Below, in pieces: positions 55,324 through 64,000 of a stretch of 64,000 nt of DNA (positions within the stretch are counted from its first letter, which is position 1; each line of letters begins with the position of its first letter). Where the stretch lies: assembly GCF_027943255.1 (NCBI RefSeq), contig NC_072893.1:18498001-18562000 (forward strand), in the 5' to 3' direction. Source of the stretch: Anastrepha obliqua. Lineage: Eukaryota; Arthropoda; Insecta; Diptera; Tephritidae. Both the position numbers and the translations under genes were made by a program. A model generated the notes under the pieces. It was not told the DNA's origin. It did not search any database and saw only the letters and a program-made list of their open reading frames with translations.

Positions 55324-58300
55324 CAGCCGGTTCTACGTTACCGGAATGACTCGGGTTTTTCCCGACCAAGGGCTGCCGCCCCAGTACACTAGCCCTGTCT
55401 AGTGTACCGTATATCAACCAAACCCTTACGTCACAGGAGCAAACTCTCGCAGCAAACCTGCTCCAAATACTTCTCCTCAGGGCTGGAGTTGAATCCAACC
55501 CTGGGCCAGAAGTATTCTACTGCTGCGTCTGCCATTAACGGCTCCACCCGAACTCCACCTCGGTTAGGTGTAATAAGTGCAACGGGTGGAGCCACCTTAA
55601 GACCTGTTCAGGCCTTAAGTCGCACAGGGAGTGGACCACACGGTATGTGGCCACGTGTTGCTCCCGCCAACAAGCGTCTGATGCCTCCACGGCTAGCACA
55701 CCCCCTGATAGGCCGGCAATACCAACCGCCACCACAACCCACACCTCCACGGTGAGGAGCCTATCGGAGCAACACAACTCCCCTTCAACCCCTCCCCTCC
55801 CTTCCAGCTCCAACCCCAGTGCGGGGACAAACCAGCAGCTCCTGGTCCCCCGCACAGTCTGTTCCGTGTGTCAGGTCGTAATACCTCGGAATCTGGTAAC
55901 AGTCCAATGCAATTCCTGCAATGGCTGGTGCCATTTTCGGAGATGTTCCGGCCTGCGCACCACCCGTGAGTGGACAACTGCCTACGTTGCCCCCTGCTGC
56001 AGAGCTCTGCACCAACAACCGCCCTCGGAGGCGCGGCCGCCCACCACCATCAGGCCGCAACAGCCACAGTGGATTGCGCAGCAGGCCCAACGCAGACAAC
56101 ACCACGCGTCCCTCACCCCCCGGATTACACTGACCTCACCGAGAAGCTTCAAGCTTCTCCAGCTAAACTGCAACGGACTTACGAGTAAGGTCGACGAGAT
56201 AGTCGACTTTATGAGCCGGCACAGTATCAAGATAGCTGCGGTCCAAGAAACAAAGTTGCACGCCAGGTCATCTCTGATCACCAGGGATGGCTACAACGTG
56301 CACAGACGTGATCGCGAGCGAGACAATGGTGGTGGCCTAGCGTTTATAGTCCACCACACTGTGCAGTATCGTCTTATCGATGAAGGAATCGACCGCAGGG
56401 ACAGCACCTTAGAATGTCAAGGCATAGCTGTCCGGTCAGGCGATTCCGAGCTCGAAATATTTAATATATATATACCCCCTGTCACCTGCTGCCCGGCTGG
56501 ATATCACCCTGATATAGGTGCGCTCCTCAGAGGTGAAAACCGATTGGTTGTAGGTGACTTCAATGCGCATCACGATCTTTGGCATTCAAGCCTGCCAAAT
56601 GATCGTAGGGGACAACAACTGGCAGAGCAGATAGACGACTCGACATTCAGCACAGTAAACGACGACGCCCCCACCAGGGTAGTGGGCAATTGCAGCAGCT
56701 CGCCTGACCTAACAATTGCTAGCGCTGGTCTGATAAATAGCATAACGTGGCGACCTATGCTATCGCTTGCATCAGACCACTTGCCCATTATCGTCTCGAT
56801 CGAGAGACCTGCCGACTTCGTTTCCGCGAATCACCGGTCCTATTTTAACTTTAAAAAAGCTAATTGGGCCGGCTTCACGGAATTCACCGAGGACACCTTC
56901 GCCGCTCTTCCCATCCCCACAGATGTGCGCGTTGGCGAACGCGCATTCCGCAAGGTGCTCACAGCTGCTGCGGCTCGCTTCATCCCAGCTGGATGTTATA
57001 AGGACATACGTCCTCATTTCCCAGCAGAAGCAGCCAGTTTAGCAACCGAGCGTGACCACCTACGCCAGGCCGATCCCGGGGATCCCCGCATAAGGGATCT
57101 TAATTTGGAGATCCGGCAACTGGTAAATCAACACAAGTGGACTAAATGGGTTGAGCACCTGAAGACTTGTAACCTCACCTCCGGAGTGGGTAAGCTCTGG
57201 TCCACCGTTAGGTCCCTGTCGAACCCGACGAAACACAACGACAAGGTGGCAATCACCTTCAACGGTTGTACTTCGTCGGACCCGAAGCGATGCGCGAGCT
57301 ATTTTAGCCGGCTGTTTACACTGCATCCTCCGGGCGACAGAACCAAACGTCGTGTTACCAGAAGGCTGCACAAACTGACGAACGACAGTGCGCCACTTAC
57401 CTTCTCCGGTGATGAGGTTCAGGGGGCCATCAACAAAACGAAGACATCGAAAGCCATTGGCCCTGACGGACTTAACGCGCTGATGCTGAAGCATCTGGGA
57501 CCCCTGGGAGTAGGATATCTCACAAGGGTCTTCAATTTGTCTCTGGCCACTCTCATCATCCCTGACAAGTGGAAAGCAGGGAGAGTGGTCCCACTATTGA
57601 AACCTGGGAAACCCGCCAACCAAGGGGAGTCTTATCGGCCGATAACTCTCCTTTCCCCAGTAGTGAAGACACTTGAGGCCCTCCTACTCCCACTCTTCAC
57701 GACACACCTGGCCCCAGCCCCACATCAGCACGGATTCCGACGAGTGCACAGCACCACCACGGCACTCACCGCCATAAACGCCCAGATAAATCGCGGGCTT
57801 AACCAAAACCGCCCCTGCGAGAGGACTGTCCTAGTAGCGTTGGACCTAAAGAAGGCTTTCGATACAGTCAGCCATTCCACGCTACTAGATGATATTTATC
57901 AGTCGACACTCCCGCCAGGGCTGAAGAGGTGGTCCGCGAACTACCTGAGCGGTCGGCACTCGTCAGTGATTTTTCGAGATCAAATGTCAAAGCAGAGGAA
58001 GATTAAGCAAGGCGTACCGCAGGGTGGTGTCCTTTCACCCTTGCTTTTTAACTTCTACATCTCGAAGCTCCCCCAACCACCAGCGGGAGTTTCCCTGATC
58101 TCATACGCTGACGATTGCACGATAATGGCGTCGGGCAATGACATCGATGGCCTGTGTTCCAAAGTGAACAACTACCTCACCGACCTTTCTCGCTTTTTCA
58201 CTGCGAGGAATCTCCAACTTTCCCCCACCAAGTCCACGGCGACCCTTTTCACCACCTGGACAAAGGAGGTCAAGCTGTCCCTTAAGGTAAAAGTCGATGA

Positions 58301-59271
58301 CACACCAATTCCGACTGTGAATAACCCCAAAATTTTGGGTGTAACCTTCGACAGCTTGCTCTCCTTCTCTGCGCATACAACCGCAATTGCCACTAAGGTC
58401 CAAAATCGCAACAAGGTCCTCAAATCGCTGGCCGGCAGCACTTGGGGCAAAGACAAAGAACTGTTGCTTTCGACATTTAAGGCAATTGGCCGGCCGGTTC
58501 TAAACTATGCTGCGCCTGTCTGGTCGCCTGGTACTAGTGATTCGCAGTGGACAAAGCTGCAGACATGTCAGAATACCGCCATTCGGACAGCGACCGGGTG
58601 CCTCCTGATGTCGCCCATACAACACCTGCACAGCGAGGCACAAATGCTCCCAGTTGCGGAGCACAACAAATTGCTCAGCAAGCAGTTCCTGCTGGGGTGC
58701 TACCGCAGGTTTCACCCCTGCAGACACCTGCTTGAGCCCGAGCCGCCTCCCAGACACGTCAGGAGACATCTCCTCGATTACGCTGACGAACTCCAGGACA
58801 AAACTATCCGAGACCTACTGGACAGGACAGTATTCAGACAGTCATTAAACGACATTCACCGGGAGACCGTTACCACCTTCATGAACTCCCGTCCTGTGAA
58901 TGCCGTAATCGGAGTCCAACCACCACCCATTGCAGATGAAGAGCTCCAGCTTCCCCGTGAGACTCGTGTAACATTGGCACAATTACGTTCTGGATATTGT
59001 AGCAGGTTAAACTCCTACCTATCCAGAATTGACCCCGACATACCAAACACATGTCCGGCATGTGAAGGGACCCCGCACGACACTAACCACCTCTTCACAT
59101 GCCCCCTCAATCAGACTCATCTAACCCCCCTCTCCCTCTGGACCCAACCTGTCGAAACAGCATGTTTCCTGGGCCTACCCCTAGATGAGCTAGACGAAGA
59201 TGACAGATGATATACCTACACTGACAGGGCTAACTACGCTGTTAAAAACAACAACAACAACAACAACAACA
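55324..59271 (+). mobile_element. Apparently intact PHD-domain LINE, 3.95 kb
   Basis: The 5' end is CAGCCGGTTCTACGTTACCG at 55324. The 3' end is ACACTGACAGGGCTAAC..., then an (AAC)n tail up to 59271. The element is flanked by ACCAAATCAC at 55314-55323 and again at 59272-59281, a perfect 10-bp target-site duplication. It has one long uninterrupted ORF. Confidence 0.92.
55647..59210 (+). CDS. LINE polyprotein: PHD-like finger, endonuclease, RT
   Basis: The 1187-residue single ORF of the 3.95-kb LINE nicks target DNA and reverse-transcribes the element's RNA. A Ser/Thr/Pro-rich start is followed by a PHD-like C4HC3 finger at about residues 72-118 (CSVCQVVIPRN, CNSCNGWCH). The APE-type endonuclease follows: LLQLNCNGL, AAVQETKL, LVVGDFNAHH, and the catalytic SDHLPI near 380. 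The RT palm has KAFDTVSHSTLLDD, QGVPQGGVLSPLLF and YADDCTIM (about residue 821, catalytic Asps intact). The C-terminus carries CPACEGTPHDTNHLFTCP. No RNase H domain. The start is the first Met of the open frame. A 117-codon overlapping frame upstream (55402-55755) could be a short ORF1 but has no recognisable domain. Probably coding-competent. Confidence 0.92.
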   Translation: MATCCSRQQASDASTASTPPDRPAIPTATTTHTSTVRSLSEQHNSPSTPPLPSSSNPSAGTNQQLLVPRTVCSVCQVVIPRNLVTVQCNSCNGWCHFRRCSGLRTTREWTTAYVAPCCRALHQQPPSEARPPTTIRPQQPQWIAQQAQRRQHHASLTPRITLTSPRSFKLLQLNCNGLTSKVDEIVDFMSRHSIKIAAVQETKLHARSSLITRDGYNVHRRDRERDNGGGLAFIVHHTVQYRLIDEGIDRRDSTLECQGIAVRSGDSELEIFNIYIPPVTCCPAGYHPDIGALLRGENRLVVGDFNAHHDLWHSSLPNDRRGQQLAEQIDDSTFSTVNDDAPTRVVGNCSSSPDLTIASAGLINSITWRPMLSLASDHLPIIVSIERPADFVSANHRSYFNFKKANWAGFTEFTEDTFAALPIPTDVRVGERAFRKVLTAAAARFIPAGCYKDIRPHFPAEAASLATERDHLRQADPGDPRIRDLNLEIRQLVNQHKWTKWVEHLKTCNLTSGVGKLWSTVRSLSNPTKHNDKVAITFNGCTSSDPKRCASYFSRLFTLHPPGDRTKRRVTRRLHKLTNDSAPLTFSGDEVQGAINKTKTSKAIGPDGLNALMLKHLGPLGVGYLTRVFNLSLATLIIPDKWKAGRVVPLLKPGKPANQGESYRPITLLSPVVKTLEALLLPLFTTHLAPAPHQHGFRRVHSTTTALTAINAQINRGLNQNRPCERTVLVALDLKKAFDTVSHSTLLDDIYQSTLPPGLKRWSANYLSGRHSSVIFRDQMSKQRKIKQGVPQGGVLSPLLFNFYISKLPQPPAGVSLISYADDCTIMASGNDIDGLCSKVNNYLTDLSRFFTARNLQLSPTKSTATLFTTWTKEVKLSLKVKVDDTPIPTVNNPKILGVTFDSLLSFSAHTTAIATKVQNRNKVLKSLAGSTWGKDKELLLSTFKAIGRPVLNYAAPVWSPGTSDSQWTKLQTCQNTAIRTATGCLLMSPIQHLHSEAQMLPVAEHNKLLSKQFLLGCYRRFHPCRHLLEPEPPPRHVRRHLLDYADELQDKTIRDLLDRTVFRQSLNDIHRETVTTFMNSRPVNAVIGVQPPPIADEELQLPRETRVTLAQLRSGYCSRLNSYLSRIDPDIPNTCPACEGTPHDTNHLFTCPLNQTHLTPLSLWTQPVETACFLGLPLDELDEDDR

Positions 59272-60034
59272 ACCAAATCACAAAAAATTAAAATTATGTG
59301 GATTCCTGGTCACGCAGATATTAATTGTAATACACATGCGGACCAAATTGCAAAACAAATGAGAATCACTCCTACCATTACAACCAATATCATCTTTAAA
59401 CATGACATCTACAGTATCATAAAACACCAAAGGCAAAGTGACCTACTACGCGAGTGGAGTAATTACAACCATCCCAACTCCTTAGTTAATCCTAAGCGTG
59501 TAAAACCAGGTCTTAGTGAGTCAATCCCAACGAATATGGTCACACCATACATATGCCTTCGACTAGGCCACACAATAATTACACACGCCCATATACTTCA
59601 AGGCATTCCACCCAGTTTATGCCCGTTTTGCAACTCCACCCTGAGTATAAATCACATTCTGTCTTCATGCCCTAACCTTGCATCGACTAAACATCATTAC
59701 TTTCGCAACATTGACCCTCTTGAAATATTAAAAAATCCAACCGAAGCCAACATATCTATATTATATAACTATCTCAAAGATACTGATCCACTTCGTCGGA
59801 TTTAATCGAGCAATAATCAACCTGCCAGCCGAAAGCCTCCGATGCTAGCGCTGAACTACTTTTAGTTTGTATAATAATTTTATTATGTAAACCTTTATAA
59901 AAAAAAAAAAAAAAATTAATCTGCGTTTACTTTCAGTGATGAAGAATTTTCTAATAATGACGGAAATGCGAATAATAGGTCCGTCACCACGGGTCCGTTC
60001 TATTCGTTACTTCAACGAATTTGACTACCAGTAA

Positions 60035-60172
60035 CATCGTTCCCATGAGATTCGATTCTACGTTACCAGAACGACACGCATTTATGTATACCCGTCCAAG
60101 AACTGTTACTCCAGCACGACGGTAATTACACTACACTGACAGGGCGAAGATACTGCTACAACAACAACAACA
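60035..60172 (+). mobile_element. Short 5'UTR-plus-tail retroposon, copy 3
   Basis: This 138-bp unit starts with the LINE-like 5' region (GATTCTACGTTACCAGAACG, then CCCGTCCAAGAACTGTTACT). It then passes directly into the LINE's own 3' UTR (GGTAATTACACTACACTGAC, AGGGCGAAGATACTGCTACA, (ACA)n). ACTACCAGTAA (60024-60034) and ACTACCAGCAA (60173-60183) flank it as a near-perfect target-site duplication. Confidence 0.75.
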
Positions 60173-60204
60173 ACTACCAGCAAAATAGTTTATACGCACT
60201 TGGG

Positions 60205-60250
60205 TCTAAGACGCCACATACGTGCCGTAGTCTAAGACGCCACATACGCC
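60205..60250. repeat. Short tandem duplication
   Basis: GTCTAAGACGCCACATACG occurs twice, 26 bases apart, in the presumed promoter region of the AP-3 mu gene. Confidence 0.75.
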
Positions 60251-60537
60251 CTGCCGCAGCACACGAAAACTGGCAACTTTCTACTTTTTCCAAAATTTAG
60301 TACACTTACATTTGTTGTGTTGTTGTAACTCATATTTTGCACTGCTCGCACGAATCGGCAGATGTCGCTGCAAGGATTTTGTCTGGCAACACTCAACTTT
60401 GTAAACAGATGTGCAATCACCTCCGCTCTTGTTCTTCTTCTTATTACACTGTTGGCATTTTATCTCTTCGTGTTGAGTTTTTGCAAACTCAAAATTTTGA
60501 AAATAGAATTTTAATATCGAACAGCTTGAATTTAGAT

Positions 60538-62226
60538 ATGATACACAGCCTATTTATTGTAAACAACAGCGGGTAAGTGAAGTTTATGTCACTTTACTTT
60601 GTAATTTTTGAAAATACGAATTCTGCTCGGCCTGGCTTTCACCACTGCCGTCTGTTTACTCTGCGCTTGTTTGCTCTGGTTTCTCTACGAACTGTGAAAA
60701 ATGCATAAATGTATGTAAAATTTTATTATTATTTTTTCATAGCGATGTTTTCCTCGAAAAGCATTGGCGTTCGGTCGTATCGCGTTCTGTGTGTGACTAC
60801 TTCCTGGATGCCCAACGTAATGCGCCATTTGTAAGTACAAACACCAGCAATTGATATCAAATTTTTTTTATTATTTATATGCCCATTTAGGATGTTCCTC
60901 CGGTAATTGCAACACCTCACTACTACCTCATCACAGTGCAACGCAACGGCATATCGCTGGTGGCTGCATGCAAGCAAGAAGTGCCACCTCTATTCGTTAT
61001 CGAATTTCTGCATCGCGTAATGGACACATTTCAGGATTACTTTGGTGATTGCTCAGAATCGATTATCAAAGAAAACTATGTAGTCGTTTATGAATTGCTC
61101 GATGAAATGCTAGACAATGGCTTTCCACTTGCAACGGAAAGTAATATACTTAAGGAGCTTATTAAGCCACCAAATATTCTGCGTACTATTGCCAATACCG
61201 TCACAGGGAAAAGCAAGTGAGTGGTATTGTTATATGTCACGTATATAAAATTTAACTGTGTTTATGCATATGTCCACTCACTTGTTAATATTTGCAGTGT
61301 CAGCACCACCTTACCATCGGGCCAGCTATCCGCTATACCCTGGCGCCGCAGTGGCGTGCGCTATAACAACAATGAGGCTTACTTTGATGTCATTGAAGAG
61401 GTCGATGCAATTATTGATAAATCTGGTTCGACAGTGTTTGCCGAAATACAGGGTTATGTGAGTAATGTTGTTTGGATTATTGATTTCAATATTTTAACGT
61501 ATTACTTTGCCTATAAACTACACAGATCGACTGCTGTTGCAAATTATCGGGCATGCCTGATCTGACGCTTTCTTTTATGAACCCTCGCCTGTTCGATGAT
61601 GTTTCATTCCACCCGTGCGTACGTTTTAAGCGCTGGGAGGCAGAACGCCTACTCTCATTCATTCCACCAGATGGCAATTTCCGTCTGATGTCCTATCACA
61701 TTAGCTCACAATCAGTAGTTGCTATTCCTATTTATATAAGACATAATTTCTCGATAAAAACCGGTGAGCAAGGACGTTTGGATTTAACTGTAGGCCCACG
61801 CACCACACTCGGCCGTACTGTGGACAAGGTGAAGCTGGAGATTGCAATGCCAAAATGTGTTTTGAATTGCATTTTAACGCCCAATCAAGGCAAATATACA
61901 TTTGACTCGGTCACTAAAACGCTGTCATGGGAGGTGGGACGCATTGAAGTGTCCAAGTTGCCAAATATTAGGGGCACCGTAAGTTTTGGAAGTAATTTAT
62001 TTGAAGACATTTATTTAAAATTTTATTCTACCATCAATAGGTGTCAATCACGCCAGGCAGCACCAACATCGATGCCAATCCTTCTATTAATGTGCAATTT
62101 ACAATCTCACAATTGGCTGTTTCGGGACTGAAAGTTAATCGTCTTGATATGTACGGTGAAAAATATAAACCATTCAAAGGTGTCAAGTATATTACTAAGG
62201 CGGGCAAATTTCAAGTGCGCATGTGA
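60538..62226 (+). CDS. cm: AP-3 adaptor complex mu subunit
   Basis: This is the medium chain of the AP-3 complex, which binds YxxPhi sorting signals and sends cargo from endosomes to lysosome-related organelles; in Drosophila the ortholog carmine affects eye pigment. Exons: 60538-60572, 60743-60830, 60891-61216, 61298-61457, 61526-61978, 62041-62226, all GT-AG. The joined frame is 415 residues, against 418 in mammals. The N-terminal longin-like domain opens MIHSLFIVNNSGDVFLEKHW. The mu-homology domain starts around residue 175 (ISPWRR-like AIPWRRSGVRYNNNEAYFDV) and includes KLSGMPDLTLSFMNP, FIPPDGNFRLMSYH and GVKYITKAGKFQVRM at the C-terminus. The last two are conserved AP-mu blocks. It is intact. 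The poly(A) signal at 62246 fits. The symbol is the Drosophila one, by inferred orthology. Confidence 0.95.
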
Positions 62227-62245
62227 AACAGTCAATCGATAGTTT

Positions 62246-62251
62246 AATAAA
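62246..62251 (+). terminator. Poly(A) signal of AP-3 mu
   Basis: AATAAA lies 19 bases after the stop codon, followed by a TGTGTTTTTTTC-type GT/T-rich stretch. Confidence 0.7.
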
Positions 62252-62570
62252 ATGTGTTTTTTTCTTTGTCTAAAAGACACAATACTGGAATTTATTATTG
62301 TAATTTTAGTTGCTCGTAAATAATGGGGCTTATGTTAACTTCAAGCATATTTTGCGGATTTAGAAGTGCTATTTTCTAAGTTATATGCACTTGTCTTATT
62401 ATTATGACTATAAAAGTAAGATTTCATTTGTAAAAATACACAAAAAAATGTGCGAATTATAAAAAATGTGCATTGTTCCATATTTGTGCATAAATGTTGA
62501 GAGGCGCTAACACGTTGATCTGTTCAAATAAGGCAACAAAAATAAAATAATGCGAGGCAAGCTAAATAAG

Positions 62571-62893
62571 CGGCCGCCGTAGCCGAATGGGTTGGTGCGT
62601 GATTACCATTCGGAATTCACAGAGAGGTCGTTGGTTCGAATCTCGGTGAAAGCAAAATTAATTAAAACATTTTTCTAATAGCGGTCGCCCCTCGGCAGGC
62701 AATGGCCAACCTCCGAGTGTATTTCTGCCATGAAAAAGCTCCTCATAAAAATATCTGCCGTTCGGAGTCGGCTTGAAACTGTAGGTCCCTCCATTTGTGG
62801 AACAACATCAAGACGTACACCACAAATAGGAGGAGGAGCTCGGCCAAACACCTAACAGAAGTGTACGCGCCAATTATTTATTTTTTATTTTTT
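62571..62893 (+). mobile_element. tRNA-headed SINE, copy 4 (best preserved)
   Basis: Full length, 323 bp. The head is CGGCCGCCGTAGCCGAATGG with A-box TAGCCGAATGG, and the B-box is GGTTCGAATCTC at about 62633. The body has CCTCCGAGTGTATTTCTGCC, GTCGGCTTGAAACTGTAGG and CCATTTGTGGAACAACATC. The 3' end is ACAGAAGTGTACGCGCCAAT, then T-rich DNA. A perfect 12-bp target-site duplication, AAGCTAAATAAG, lies at 62559-62570 and 62894-62905. Confidence 0.93.
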
Positions 62894-62905
62894 AAGCTAA
62901 ATAAG

Positions 62906-63206
62906 CATCAGTCATTATGTGGTCTTGCTATTCAAATAAATGATTTAAGATTTCCCCTTATATTGCATTGGCGGCGGCACTCGTAAGCGCATGTAATTTG
63001 CTGCCTTTTATGCTATTTGAATGTGGATTTAACCAAAGCAAGTTCAATTAAAACTGTCAATGCAAAATATGAGAAGCATTGCGTATTGAAATACGATCGA
63101 AAAATTGAATTAATCTGTTTAATTTAATTTAAATTCACTCATTTTTGATTAAACACATTCATATTCTCCTATTTACAAGTTACATACACATGTCAGCCTT
63201 CATATA
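62906..63206. other. AT-rich intergenic
   Basis: Nothing recognised. Confidence 0.4.
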
Positions 63207-64000
63207 TTGGGTTGGGGAAAAAGTAATGTCGTATTTTGTCAATTGAGCGCGCCATTTAAACATATGTATCTTGCGTTGTACTTATTGCATCGGGTCACAC
63301 TAAACGGCGATTTGAAGACGACAATCTGTGCTACAAGTGTCTCTTTGACAGTGTTGTGATCGTACGTTTCAGTCTTAAGTTATAGCGCGTCAAAGATGGA
63401 GTCCACCAAGCAAGAAATTCGTCATATTTTACGTTTTTACTACCTTAGAGGTAAAAATGTAACGAAGACGTGGGCAAAAATTTGTGAAGTTTATGGGCCT
63501 GATACTGTATTGCATCGATTTCGTTCTGGTGTAATAGATGTCGAAGATGCACCCCGTACTGGTAGGCCAATCGTCGTAGAGACTGATAAAATCGTTGAAA
63601 TTATCCAAAGAGACCGGCATGTGAGCATTCGCTCGATTAGTCAGGAACTAGGTGTAGACCACAAAACCGTTTGGAACCATTTGCAGAAGATTGGATTCCA
63701 AAAAAAGCTGGATGTTTGGGTGCCACACGAGTTGACGCAAAAAAATCTCTTAGACCGAATCAACGCTTGCGATTCTCTGCTAAAACAGAACTAACTTGAC
63801 CCATTTTTGAAGCGAATAGTGATTGGCGATCACGTACGGCAACGCCAAGCGAAAAAGATCGTGGTCGAGACGCGGCGAGCCGGCCCAAACCATCGCCAAG
63901 GCCGGATTGAGCGCCAGGAAGGTTTTGCTGTGTGTTTGGTGGGATTGGAAGGGAATTATCCACTATGAGCTGCTCAACTATGGCCACACCCTTAATTCGG
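63207..64000 (+). mobile_element. mariner element, runs off the window
   Basis: The left terminal repeat TTGGGTTGGGGAAAAAGTAA begins at 63207, preceded by TA. The transposase starts at 63396. The right end lies beyond base 64000. Confidence 0.85.
63396..64000 (+). pseudogene. mariner transposase, 5' part, broken
   Basis: The N-terminal 132 codons are open: MESTKQEIRHILRFYYLRGK, the GRP linker APRTGRP, and the second helix-turn-helix DRHVSIRSISQELGVDHKTV. A TAA at 63792 ends this. The frame continues LDPFLKRIVIGD, which holds the first catalytic Asp. A deletion has removed the expected EKWVTYDN that follows. From about 63830 another frame resumes: KRKRSWSRRGEPAQTIAKAG, ARKVLLCVWWDWKGIIHYEL. 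The WWDWKG block and the terminal repeat resemble mellifera-type mariners. The second and third catalytic Asps would lie outside the window. Not functional. Confidence 0.85.

Larger units (their letters stand above)
55161..59805 (+). pseudogene. I-type LINE RNase H and C-terminus (interrupted)
   Basis: The first piece, 55161-55323, reads AEAVTIFNAFLYAIQNKGKF (catalytic Glu), IVYTDSLSCFSAIQ (catalytic Asp), has one TAA, then continues IIDFIRETLTTKS. The second piece, 59276-59805, continues in the same protein: KSQKIKIMWIPGHADINCNT, HADQIAKQ (last catalytic Asp). It then reads YICLRLGHTIITHAHIL and the Cys/His cluster CPFCNSTLSINHILSSCP. The WIPGHADIxxNxxAD block and position are those of I-clade LINEs. 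The interruption by the second LINE and the stop make it dead. Confidence 0.85.
55160..59915 (+). mobile_element. I-type LINE 3' end, split by another LINE
   Basis: The 5'-truncated element has two parts, 55160-55323 and 59272-59915. Together they give a LINE RNase H domain and C-terminus, followed by a short 3' UTR and a poly-A run (about 59899-59916). The intact LINE of 55324-59271 interrupts it. Confidence 0.85.

Noticed and set aside
55402..55755. Independent 117-residue proline-rich gene
   Set aside because: It lies inside the LINE and overlaps the polyprotein start in another frame; at most it is a short ORF1, not a host gene.
62571..62650. A tRNA gene (A and B boxes present)
   Set aside because: The head does not fold into a convincing cloverleaf with paired acceptor ends, and it is part of a 323-bp repeat with target-site duplications, so it is a SINE head.

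Overview
The window looks like nuclear DNA of a higher fly, most probably a tephritid fruit fly. It is AT-rich, its genes have short GT-AG introns, the proteins are closest in my memory to Drosophila and tephritid ones, and mariner relatives with a D,D41D catalytic spacing (the rosa type first described from Ceratitis rosa and other tephritids) occur three times. The species cannot be named from the sequence alone.

Four host genes can be read in full. Two are cytochromes P450 of the CYP4G subfamily on the minus strand, about 13 kb apart (11118-15885 and 28893-30695). They share two intron positions and an acidic insertion and are a tandem duplicate pair. CYP4G enzymes are the oxidative decarbonylases that make cuticular hydrocarbons. 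Further right are an LRRC57-like leucine-rich-repeat protein (54013-54796, minus) and the mu subunit of the AP-3 adaptor complex (60538-62226, plus). These two are head to head, but their 5' ends are now 5.7 kb apart because retrotransposons have filled the space.

Most of the rest is transposable-element debris. 1-11 kb holds LINE fragments, a TTAA-flanked piggyBac-like remnant, two mariner relatives and a SINE. 11-16 kb is the first CYP4G gene, whose 2.85-kb third intron contains a 103-bp tandem repeat; a 175-bp tandem repeat lies upstream of its start. 16-28 kb is LINE debris, several DNA transposons (one nested in another) and a TTAA-flanked element with long inverted repeats. 28.9-30.7 kb is the second CYP4G gene. 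31-48 kb is LINE and Tc1/mariner debris. 48.5-53 kb is a stack of LINEs nested at least three deep. 55.2-59.9 kb is an apparently intact 3.95-kb LINE, with one 1187-codon ORF, inserted into the RNase H domain of a 5'-truncated I-type LINE. The window ends inside another mariner element.

Two short retroposon families recur. One is a SINE of about 320 bp with a tRNA-like head (A and B boxes), present as five recognisable copies plus fragments; two copies have clear target-site duplications. The other is a set of 120-140 bp units that join what looks like the 5' end of the intact LINE directly to a LINE-type 3' tail, as if mobilised by that LINE. No CRISPR array, rRNA or functional tRNA gene was seen. 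Exon limits were worked out by reading splice sites and reading frames by eye, without transcript data.
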